Assembly: GCA_015680685.1 (NCBI GenBank)
Contig: MNCI01026937.1
Coordinates: 841,793-905,792 of the forward strand
Length of the DNA stretch: 64,000 bases
Source of the DNA: Gnetum montanum
Lineage: Eukaryota; Streptophyta; Gnetopsida; Gnetales; Gnetaceae
Reading direction: 5' to 3'
Made by a program: the position numbers and the translations under genes
Part shown: piece after piece, positions 1 to 10,629 of the stretch
How the letters are laid out: every line of letters starts with the position of its first letter
Numbering within the stretch: the first letter of the stretch is position 1
Notes under the pieces: generated by a model
What the model saw: only the letters and a program-made list of their open reading frames with translations
The model's database searches: none
What the model was told of the DNA's origin: nothing

Positions 1-636
1 NNNNNNNNNNNNNNNNNNNNNNNNNNNNNNNNNNNNNNNNNNNNNNNNNNNNNNNNNNNNNNNNNNNNNNNNNNNNNNNNNNNNNNNNNNNNNNNNNNNN
101 NNNNNNNNNNNNNNNNNNNNNNNNNNNNNNNNNNNNNNNNNNNNNNNNNNNNNNNNNNNNNNNNNNNNNNNNNNNNNNNNNNNNNNNNNNNNNNNNNNNN
201 NNNNNNNNNNNNNNNNNNNNNNNNNNNNNNNNNNNNNNNNNNNNNNNNNNNNNNNNNNNNNNNNNNNNNNNNNNNNNNNNNNNNNNNNNNNNNNNNNNNN
301 NNNNNNNNNNNNNNNNNNNNNNNNNNNNNNNNNNNNNNNNNNNNNNNNNNNNNNNNNNNNNNNNNNNNNNNNNNNNNNNNNNNNNNNNNNNNNNNNNNNN
401 NNNNNNNNNNNNNNNNNNNNNNNNNNNNNNNNNNNNNNNNNNNNNNNNNNNNNNNNNNNNNNNNNNNNNNNNNNNNNNNNNNNNNNNNNNNNNNNNNNNN
501 NNNNNNNNNNNNNNNNNNNNNNNNNNNNNNNNNNNNNNNNNNNNNNNNNNNNNNNNNNNNNNNNNNNNNNNNNNNNNNNNNNNNNNNNNNNNNNNNNNNN
601 NNNNNNNNNNNNNNNNNNNNNNNNNNNNNNNNNNNN
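1..636. other. Assembly gap (N run)
   Basis: Unbroken run of N from the window start; nothing can be said about its content. Confidence 0.99.
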
Positions 637-1215
637 TAAATATTATAAATATTGCCTTTGTAAGTAGTTTATTAAAATAAATCTAAATTCCCTAATCTAA
701 TTTAATTTAATTTAAATTTTAAATACTAAGTGTCATTAAGCTCTAAGATTTTATCCTAAAAAATATAATATAATATCCACCTTATTGGTGGTAGCGATAG
801 TTAATTTATCCTTTCTGCATCCCCAATAATTGAAATTAAAATTCGGGATGGCCTGAAATATGAGTCCAAAGGTGAAGGCACCGATCCTGCAACTGCCAGC
901 AACTGATTCAAATTATCTTCTTCAGCAAAAAATTGTTACCAGCAACTGCCATCACAGGAGAAGACTTAGTCATCGCGTTAGGAAACGTTGCTGTGTGTTC
1001 CATAAGGATCTGCAACTGTTGTAACCTCTGCCTCTCGAAAATGCCCTGTAGGTTTTGATGATTATATGATTTAATCCTTGCTTTGTAGATTTTCGCTACC
1101 TTTTGTCTGTGATAACTGGTAAACTATTTGGCTTTCAAAGTTTTCTTCCAACATTTGGTGTAGATTCTTCAAGCAACATCCACCAAGGTTTTTAAAGGCA
1201 TTTGCCGTTATTGCG

Positions 1216-1298
1216 GATGAAAACCCAGATTTGTTCATTGCGCGAAATAGGCATCNCAGATGAAAACCCAGATTTGTTCATTGCGTGAAATAGGCATC
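1216..1298. repeat. 40-bp duplication around a single N, likely assembly artefact
   Basis: A 40-base segment (1216-1255) is repeated at 1259-1298 with one C/T difference, separated only by an N at 1256 and two bases. This is what a scaffolder leaves when two overlapping contig ends are joined with a token gap instead of merged. The same pattern recurs at 32301-32394. The true locus probably has one copy. Confidence 0.8.
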
Positions 1299-1523
1299 CA
1301 TTCTTCTAAAATCCACAAGTGTCTCTGCTAAAATCGATTATATGCCCACTATGTTCTGCCCTGAACTGGCCTCAGTTCTTTCTGCACATCCTGCACACGA
1401 TTGTTGCCCGAAACCCCCTTTAACTCAGCTCAGTGGTGAAAGAAGGGCCTCCCTCGTGCTCCACGAGCTCGGGTTCACTGTTTTCGACATCTGGCAAGCC
1501 GGTAACATAAATCCAGCCGATGC
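1294..1523 (+). other. Possible low-copy coding exon, family not recognised
   Basis: The reading frame is open from 1294, with a Met codon at 1342, and runs to 1527. The translation has a gene-like composition ending in a segment with LHELGFTVFDIWQAGN. A strong splice-donor match, GTGAGT, overlaps the end of the frame at about 1524, so the real exon could end there. This stretch is richer in G+C and CpG than the rest of the window, which argues against old methylated repeat DNA. I do not recognise the protein. It could equally be a chance open frame of about 75 codons; no second exon was identified downstream. Confidence 0.25.
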
Positions 1524-1527
1524 GTGA

Positions 1528-2129
1528 GTGCAATCCTAAACGGCAAGCCAATGTATTTGCCCAAAAACCATGGCATTCAGTTCTGTTTTTCTAATTTTCT
1601 ATTTTTTCTCTAGCAGCGTTAACAATGGGCCTTTGGACTTATGGGAATTTGGGTTCAGAAGCCTTTACATCCTTTGATAATTTAAATTTACGGAATTCAA
1701 AACTTGTTGGTAGTCCATTAGGTCCTTCACTTGCTTCCAACTCTTAACTGATTCATGATAATCCATTGCCCACGGTGTTGTCTATTTTGCCAATATTAAC
1801 AGGGAGTATGGTTTCTTATGGTAAATAATCACCTCCTTTTTTATTGTTATTCCAATCTTCACTCAAGAAAATAACTTGGCATTTTAATTTACTTTCCAAG
1901 AAGGCTTCAACATCAAGATTATTTACCATTGGCTTGCTTCTCCAAGAATACCCATCAACTCACAATATTAAACTGCAAATTTACAACCAGGGATTGTGCT
2001 AATTTTAAACAAAATATTCCAACCGTTCCATGTAATGGCCAAATGTGCCAACAAAGTGAATCCCTTGTTGCACATGTCATCTTGTACACATTTTCTATAC
2101 CTTCTTTATTTTTTTTTTGAAATAAAATT
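1528..2129. other. No gene seen
   Basis: AT-rich sequence with homopolymer runs and no convincing open frame, RNA gene or repeat boundary. Confidence 0.5.
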
Positions 2130-2395
2130 TATAGTTTTATTTATGTAAATTGTCTCATTTATTTCATTTCGACGTATTTTCTCTTCCAAATCTGTATTTT
2201 GCATTTCATTTTTTTTAATCCCATTTTGCATCTCATATGTCCCTGGGTGATCTGCTAGACCATCTAGGATACCAAAGATCTTATTTTTTTGTAGAGGCCC
2301 TAGAGATTTGAGGTCAAGATTGTTGCACTAGAAATTTCTCATTTCCTCTAATAACCAAGGTTTTTAGTCACTACACTAGCATGGATTTGAGGGGT
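2130..2395 (+). repeat. Inverted partner of 14940-15250 (Tat-like terminal or promoter segment)
   Basis: Read on the + strand, this segment matches the reverse complement of 14940-15250. Clear anchors are TCCCTGGGTGATCTGCTAGA here against TCCCTAGGTGATCTGCCAAA on the other side, a following ATCYAGG, and further on AAYAACCAAGRTTTYTAGTC. A T-rich tract precedes the anchor on both sides. On this side it leads into the tandem array and the + strand gene; on the other side it leads into the - strand gag. It may be an LTR piece of two opposed elements or a shared promoter-like segment of one element. Alignment was by eye, so the ends are approximate. Confidence 0.6.
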
Positions 2396-4430
2396 CTCAA
2401 TGTGGAATATTTGGATCTAGGCTATTATAGGATCAAATGGGATCAATCTACAATGAAAGTTAAGGTTTTGTAGTAGTGGGCTTTCTAGTCAAGTTTTGAG
2501 GTCATTCAATGGGTGTTATGTATGTAAAATTAAGTTGAAAGCTTCAACCACGCTAGCTAGCATGGCTCAGTGTGAATGCTCTTACTTTTTGGTTTATGGA
2601 TGGCTTCAAAGGAAAATTGACCAAGTTTTAAAGCTTCTAGGAATGCAAACAATGATATTTAAGGTTTTTTTTTCAAAACTAGATAATTCTAATGCCTATT
2701 TAAGGCATGGCATGGTTATACCCCATAAGCCACACTAGGTAGCATTGCTACAACATGGGTGAGAGGGTCTAGTAAGATTTAGGGATTGAAATAAGATCAA
2801 CCAGCTATCAACTCAAGGCTATGAGGTTTTAGGCTTTACCAGGGTCAATTTTTTTGGCCTTTGGAGGCACTAAAGTATTGCCAAAAGTGGTAAGGAAAAT
2901 TACTCACTCTAGAGCCATGCTACCCAGCATGGCTTAGGACTCCCCAAGTGTGGATACGTTAAGCTATCAAGTTTTGACATATTTTGACAATAAATCAACC
3001 ATGCATGTGGGTCCCCATGATTACTAATATCTATGGTTAAGGTTTAGTAAGAAAATTGGTAGTTTTGAAGGCCTTTGGATGGTTCTAAAAGTCATCTCTC
3101 CCTAGAACAATGCTAACTAGCATGGACATAGTGTGGGTGAACAAAGGGAATAACATTTTGCCAATTTTGACTAGTTTTCCTAGGTCTAATGGCTTCTAGA
3201 GGTGTTGGTAGGGTCCTAGGATTAGGGTGATGTAAGCCTTCCATGGGCTTTCCTTAAGGTATCCATGCTAGATCCATGTTGGCCAGCATGGGTGAGGGTG
3301 GTTCCCAGTATGAGGATGGGAGTGATCATGGAATGTAGTCAATCTTGATAAGTTTTGGCTACCAAATATTCATAGAGGATTGGAAGGTAAACACTTGTTA
3401 ATTTTGAGGTTGATCTTGGAAATCCATGGTTCTACCGTAGTCATCCACATTGGGGCAATGTTCCCTAGTGTGGATAGGGTTTTTCTTAGCATGGATCCAT
3501 TAAGATTCATGGTTTTGGCCATTTTTGTCTAGATTTAATAAGGTCTCAATGTTGTCAGGGGTTGTAGGGATTGATGGCCAATATTTGACATCAAAATTGA
3601 CTAATTCAAAGGATTCTTGGTGTTTTCTATGGTCATTCTCCCTTGAGCCATACTAGGTAGTGTGTCCCTAGCATGGATGAAAGGGAAATGATAGCTTTTT
3701 ACTATTTCAACCTATTTTATGACTTCTGATGGCTCTTGGAGGCTTCAGTAGGATTCTGAGGTCATTGGGGTAGGCCATAGGGCTATTTTTGGTCATGAAA
3801 GGAGTTGTATGGCTTACTCCTAAAGTACCCACATTGTCCAATGTTATTGGAGAGTTAACAAGCATGGGAAAGATAGAAGGTATAAAAATTAACTCAATTT
3901 TACTGAATTTTGACTACTAGAGGCTAAAAAGGGGTGTTAAATGTTAAAGTATAATAATTAGGTGGTCGATTTTGGGGTTTTGAGGCTATACCCAATCCAT
4001 CCACGCTAGATCCATGCTAGGTAGCATGGATGGAGCCCTCCTCAACATTGCTTGACTAGATCTTAAGGCTTTAGTCTCTTTCAACTAGGCTTGACAGGGT
4101 TTAGTAGCTAGTAGGGATGGCTAGTAAGGTTTCAAGGTATGTGGGTCCACCTTGAGGTTAAATCAAGGCTTGGTGAGCACTAAAGAGTGGGTATGGATGT
4201 TATACCCCCTAGGTAATGCTAAATTCGCATGGAAGAGGCCTTGCCCAGTGTGGTTTCCCAAAGTGACAAGTTGTATGGAGTTTTTACCCCCTACTAGGAT
4301 CTGGGGTTTGGCCATGTTAAATGCAGTTGCTAAAATAGCCAAGGGGGTAAGGTTATAAGGCTATGGGATAGAGGAGGCTAGGACATATGCTAGATCCATT
4401 TTTCCTAGCATCCATGAGAGGGGAATAAGG
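2360..4430 (+). repeat. Diverged tandem array, period about 184 bp, palindromic core
   Basis: A palindromic core close to CCATGCTAGGTAGCATGG recurs about twelve times, near 2380, 2560, 2745, 2925, 3115, 3284, 3464, 3660, 3850, 4024, 4225 and 4402. Spacing is 169-201 bp, mostly about 180-190. Between cores the same order of words recurs: a GAGGG segment after the core, a TTTTGACTAG-like stretch, a TAATGGCTTCTAGAGG-like stretch, then a TAGGGT segment. Copies are strongly diverged, so the array is old. Known context: the region before the 3' LTR of Tat/Ogre retrotransposons often carries such arrays and can seed satellites. No protein-coding role is evident. Confidence 0.75.
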
Positions 4431-4879
4431 CTAAAGAATGGTTTGATGGATTTCAAGGAGTTCAAACCCCAGTGTAGGAGGTTTCAAGGCTTAAAATTCA
4501 CTTTTCATGGGAGGTGTGTAGTGCGACCCATTCCAAAATTAAAATTTTTGAAACTTGATGGTAACTCCCACCATCCTAATGTTGGTTGGACTTTCCTCTT
4601 TTTGTAATACCAGTGCACCATGATATTCAATTATCAAATTTGGCAACGGGGATATGGAAGAGGATGCCTAGGTCTAGATCTTGTTTTAACAATTAATTTT
4701 TCCAAAAATCAAACATAGCTCTTATTTCTTTCATCATAGTGCTTGGATCAAAACTCTTGTAGAGATCTTTGCCTTCAAGCACCATCAATCCTTAGCATGG
4801 TTGATCTAAGAGCCCCTTTAGCCAACATTGCAACCTAGATGTACCAAACTTCCAAGGTTTTCTTAGTGTTGCTTACTAA

Positions 4880-7800
4880 CACCATGAAGAAGAGAGGAGG
4901 AAATGGCAAAAGCCTCATCTTCAAGGATGGATATGTAGTGGCCAAGGGAATTTCTCACCTTCCATGACCTATGATAGGGTAGGGTTCATCTACCATCACT
5001 TTAAGGTAGGCTATTGCTAGCCATTTTCTTATGTTTTTGGCTATTTTTCTACAATTTTCCTAGTTTAGGATAAGGCCATTTTTTAAGATCTAGGCCATTA
5101 TATTTGGTAAATTTTGATTTTGACAAAATCCTAGCTCCTAATTTGATGGTTTCTACATGTTTTTAGGGCTGGTCATTTAGGTTTGATTTGATAATTGGCT
5201 AAAATTATATTTTGTCAATTTTTTTTGTGTTTGTTACTATTTTTGGCAAACAAGCAACCTTACATGTCAATTTTTTTATTAAGAAAATGACTATGGATTG
5301 TTAAATTCTAAGGTTTTTGGTTTTTAGTACTAGGTTTTAGGTCTATAATGGCTCTATTTTCATTCAATTTGGAGTTGTAATTAATTTGTAATGAATTTTT
5401 TTGCTATGTTGCACAATTGTGTTTTATGAATTTTTTTTTTTCATGAAAGCTCATAACTTTTTTTTTTTTTTTTTGAAAAAATAGTAGGTGTTTTGTATGT
5501 TTTCTGGATATGCATGAATAAGTTTCAATTTAAGGTTTCTAATGGTCTTTGAATCCCAAATTTTTTCAAATTTTGGTTCCAATAGTGGTGGAATCACTAA
5601 ACTTGGAGCTACAATTGATTTTTGTTGATTTTTCTCGTGTAGTTGTGCGAATTTTAAGTTCCCAGGTTGTAGCAGTTTTACCCCTTGGAGATGGGCAACA
5701 TTGGCACACTAAATGATTTTTCTTGTTAACATCCCATACCCTTGGGGGATATTGATAAATGTTAGAAGGAATGAAAGGTTGATTTCATTACTATTGAAAA
5801 TGTTTTACTATTTTTATCAGTGATTTTCCTATGGCTATTTTTCTAAGTTTCAAGTGTTGTATAAGGGTTGTTTTAACTAAGGCATGGTTTGGCATGATGC
5901 TTCGAATGTGTTTCAAGTTTTTATTATAATGTAAACATGGTTATGTCTTGGATATGAGGTCTAAGGTTTGTTTAGGCTATAGGTATGCTCATTCTCTAGA
6001 ATTTCCGAAGGAATTTTAAATAACACCCTAGAGTTTTTACAGTGGCTAGTTTTACCACTAACTAGGATGTTTAGCAAAATCTCCTAAGAAATGTTAAGTG
6101 TTGTATGGTTGTATGCTATACTTGGTCATGAGTATTGCTACTTTTAGTTTTTCTAATTTTTCATTAAGCATTATAAACATGGTTCTAATGGTGTATGTTA
6201 TCTTCTATGCAAGGCTTTCCTTAAGCCCATTCTAATTGTGGTGGAGCTTGTGTGTATATTGTATTACATTAATTTACCCAAACCAAACACTCCCCCTACT
6301 AACATGGTCTTAGAGTAGGGTTCCCTATGGTTATGGCCAAGGGCAAGGAAGTTCCTTGCCAACCTTCTCCATAATTTTAGTATGATGGCATGGTCACACT
6401 TATCTAAATATATAGCCAAAGTCATACTAGAGACCTTGTAGCCTCAATCATCCAACATGATTGTGAAATTCATAATGGATAACCTTGATACATGCATGGA
6501 AGGAAAGGTGTTTGATAGCATAGACATGCATGGGACCTTCAACCTGGCCCAAATCTAGAGCATGCCAGAGTATTCTCAGTATGATGTTGATAATACTTTG
6601 ATGGTGGTGCACTAGGCCCATAAATTATTCTAGAATCCTCCTAGTACCTTGTACCATTTAGCTAGATAAGTTTGGCTATAAATTATGTCTCACTTTGGTC
6701 TTGAATGGCTATACTTACCTTTATTTTAGAATTATGAATCTCTAATGTTTTGGATGTTAATCATCTTGTAAGTATAGGGTTAATGAAAACTGCTTGATCC
6801 AAAATGATCAACTCTTGGAAATGGCTTAGGGCCCTAAGATTAGAACCATAGTGGTTGACCAATTAAAGTATGACATTGATAAATACACCCAAGTCTTTGC
6901 CCCAACCTTTAAGAGGTGTGTGGTCACTGAAATGGCCCATAGTTGTTGTGTGGCCCTAAAATGCCTTCCAGTACCAAATGTCGATGTTGTGGCCTTTACA
7001 CAACCCTCGCCTAGCAAGAAGAAGAGAGGTAAGAAAAAGAATGATTTTGGATAAGTTAAAATTTTTATGGTTATGCAAATTTTTAGGCTTTTTTTTGTTC
7101 TAAGTGTTCTATTGATTTTGATTTGTTGTTTTCCTTGTATCTTTGTTATAGATGATGTGTTTCATGCCTTAGCTAACTAGCCATTTTTTTGTTATCTTGC
7201 AGGGGCTTCCACCTCTTCCAGCATCACTTTAACTATTTTAGGACATGCTAGTGAGACCCTCATCATAAAATTTGGTGAGGTGAAAGTAGTGTAGCTTTGG
7301 TTGATGGAGAAGACACCTAGAAATGTTCAAGGATGCATAGCCCATGCAAGTCTCCTTGATCTCTTCATGGCACCTACTCCAACCATTCCTATCATTGATA
7401 TGATGAATGTCATTGAATCCTTTGATGAAGGGACCAATAAGTTCATCACCTAGGTTTGTGGTGTACTAATCACTGTGCCCATTGATGAGGCTATCTTATG
7501 TGATCTCTTTGGTGTTCCCACTAAAGGAATGAAGGTTGCCACCAAACTAGCTAAGAAGACAAGCCACTGCAAGGAGGTAGAGGTATGGTTTGATGCTCAT
7601 TATGGCCATTCTAAGTTGGCCTTGAATGATATCCAAGTGCCAAAAGTAAAGGAGTCCTATCCTTTGTTCTATTCATATGCCTTCCCTTGGCTATTCTCAC
7701 AAAAAAGGTGATTTTTATTGTCCATACGTGGACCATGATAAGGATCCTAGGAGAAGGTGCTTTCTTTAACTAGGTTGTTCACTTGGCCACTAGGTTGTGT

Positions 7801-9906
7801 GAGGAGATCCTCAAACTCCATGAGGATGTTTCTACAATATGCCACATGCACGATGCATTCTTTACAACATATTTGAGAGATTTGTGGAGTTCTTGATGGT
7901 GAGGAGGAATGGGTGATGGGTGCACCAAGACCTATCCCAACTTTCTAGGCCTTGGATAAAGCATATTTATCCTATCATGCAGGCCCAAAACCCACCAAAG
8001 GAGATGGGAAAATCATTGTCCATCACCACTAAAGATGTTAGTGATAGGCAATGTGTTTTCCTTGATAGCATGGGGGTCGAACCTTACGTCAATTGGGCTA
8101 ACATCGAGAGGGCCAAGGAGCTACGCACTAAAGTTGATGGGGTAGCTAGAGCCAATATGAAATGACCTATTGAGGAAGTAGTAATAGAAATAGGGCAACC
8201 TTCCAAGCAAAGGTTCAAGTTGAATCTTGGTAGGACTCATCATGTAGTAATAGGTATGTTGCTAACGTTTGGCTATGCTTTGGTATTTTTTTTCTATGTT
8301 TTGAGTTCTAAGGTTGTAAGGTTACATAGTTGTTAAGTTGTTCATATGTTTTTGGTTTAATGTCCTTGTAGAAAAGCACCAAGACATGGTAGCCTAAGCT
8401 GTAGTAATAGCAAAGAAGCATAGGCATGTGGAGGAGGCTCTCCTATAGCATCATGAGTAGGAGGGATTAGCCAACATGGCATTGGATAATCTAGATGTTT
8501 TGTTTGATGAATTGTTACTAGGGAAACCTCCCATTGTCATCCCAAAGGAGGAGGAGCTAGGTATGCACAAATCTTAGTGTTGCTCACTATAGTTTATGAT
8601 TTTATGTTTAGTTATTGTTCTAATCATTTGATGATTTTTATGCTTATTATAGTTCCTAAGCCCTAGGTAGAAGCCTTTGCTCCTACATTTCACATGAAAC
8701 CATGGGTAGAGGTCCTAGAAAATATGGAGTTTATGCCCAAAGTGACCAATGACATCATCAACCAATTGCAACAAGTTGATCCTAAGATCAGTAAGAACCT
8801 TGCTTTATTTTGCCTTAGTTGTTTTATTTTGTTTTTAAAAGATATTTGATTATAAGTGTTGTATGTTGTGCTTATGGTTATATTTTATGGTTGTATTGTC
8901 TATAGTGCCTTCAGTTACATGGAACCCCAGCTGTGACATGGAGATTTACTCCTTGCCTTAGCTCCCTCCTAAGGTTGAAAGTGTATCATGAAAGTTATAT
9001 GAAACTACCATCGATCTTGTAGTTTCATGTGCAAAAACTTCATGGGAATTTCAAAGATTCAATGAATTCCTATGGGAGCAAGTTGTAGCCTTAAAGGAGG
9101 AGAATAAGAGGTAAGCACAAATGATCATCGATCTTTAGGATTGTAAGGACTTCATGAAATCCCAAGTGACTAACACAAAAAACTTACAAACCAAGGATAT
9201 CAGATGGACCTGCTACTAGAATGCTATCCATGATAAGCTTGTGCTTGCCAAGGAGATGGTAGAGCAATAGATGCAGATGAACCTAATCTTCTACAAAGCT
9301 AAGGACTAGAAAGACTATTGTGACTAGGTCCTAAAATGGATCCAAGCACAAAAAGATCATAAGAAAGTACAAGGATGATTGGGAAGCATATCTTAAGTGG
9401 CTCAAGGAGGAGACTACTAAATGGTGCGAGATGAAGTTGTTTATCAAGGGGATTTAGGCTGAAAGTGCTTACAAGCTCTTTGAAAGCACTCTCATGATGG
9501 TGAAATCTCATACCTCTTAGGTCTTTATGGCTACAAGTGATGATTATATAACCATAATGTCACAGGACTTATCCACATGGATGAATGTTGATGAGAGTAA
9601 CATCCTCATAAGAACTAATCTTGGGGATGTGGATTAAACCAACATGACAAAAGACCAAATCCACCATTGTTTAGAGGTTTGCCTTCAACATCTTTCCCCA
9701 GAATTCATTGATCTAGATTCTATTCATGTTTGATTATTTTTTATTATTTGGTTTTGTATTTTTGTTTTGATTTTTCTTAAGTTATTGGCTTGTCATTGAT
9801 TACTGATTGGTTTCATGTTGTTACATTTTAGGTACCAGGTGATATCAATGGTCCCAGTGGCAAAGGTGGGGATGACCCACCAGCTTCTCCTCTAGATGCC
9901 CCTTAG
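4880..9906 (+). pseudogene. Decayed multi-exon gene, probably the extra ORF of a Tat-type retrotransposon
   Basis: Several gene-like stretches on the + strand are separated by introns with proper GT...AG ends. An early exon begins at a Met codon near 4884 and ends at a donor near 5008. Coding-like sequence covers about 6310-6680 and 6851-7028. Supported junctions: donor 7029, acceptor 7202; donor 8254, acceptor 8371 (exon 8372-8560); acceptor 8652 (exon 8653-8790); acceptor 8905 (exon from 8906); acceptor 9831, last exon 9832-9906 ending in TAG. The 7028/7203 junction keeps the frame. A basic tail (KKKRGKKK) lies near 7010, and 8950-9300 is rich in charged residues like a coiled coil. Several late exons begin with Val-Pro. 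Stops and frameshifts interrupt it (for example near 7294, 7452 and 7709). I do not recognise the family. Position, convergent to a Tat-like gag-protease and next to a tandem array, suggests the extra ORF known from Tat elements; a decayed host gene is the alternative. Confidence 0.5.
5010..6300. other. Intron-like AT-rich stretch, no gene seen
   Basis: Long T runs (around 5425-5475) and no coding-like frame. It lies between coding-like pieces of the + strand pseudogene and may be one of its introns. Confidence 0.35.
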
Positions 9907-10629
9907 CATCATCGGTTACCTCTTCTTAGTTTTTCCTTGTTATTGATGCATGATGTTTACTTTGATGTTGATGTTGATGGCTAGTGTTAGCCAAGATTTT
10001 GTTTGGAGATATTTTCATGGTTACTATTTATTATTTGAACATTTTTCCACACAATGTGACTATGGCTATTTATGTTATAAAAATTTTAAATTTTATGTTT
10101 AAACTTTGGTTTAGAGTATATTGTTCTAGTATTACAATATTGTTCACATTATGATTTTATAGTTTTATGTTATAAATGTTGTTGAAGGCTATATTGGCCA
10201 TTTTTGTTATAACATTGTAAAAAGGTTGAAATAGATAGGTAATAACGAAAATGATTCAAAAGGTTGTTTGCCAATTTTAGGCCATGGTGGGCACTATGTC
10301 ATTTGCTATTTTTAGAACATGGTGGGCCCTACATTCTACAAAAGGAAACATTTGTTTTTTTTTATTTTATGTTTTAAATTTTTATGGGTTTTCTAGTTTT
10401 AAAGTTTTTTATGAGGTTTTTTATGTTTACATCATGCTAAAAGAGAAAAAAAAGCTTTAATAAATAAAGTGCAACCAAAAGTAAACTCTTAGGCTACATG
10501 CAAAAAGAAAGTTTAAAATAAGGCAAAAAAATGTCACACATAGATAAAATGAAATCTAGGCTAACAGGCTATAGGTACATATGACTAGAAGGTCACAAAT
10601 ACATAGAGTAGGAGGATCAAGGATGTACA
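9907..10629. other. Spacer between two convergent pseudogenes
   Basis: Lies between the stop of the + strand gene (9904-9906) and the 3' end of the - strand gag-protease frame (10630). AT-rich, T-rich on the + strand, with no reverse transcriptase motif in any frame I checked. It therefore does not hold the pol that a complete Tat element would need downstream of protease. Confidence 0.5.
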
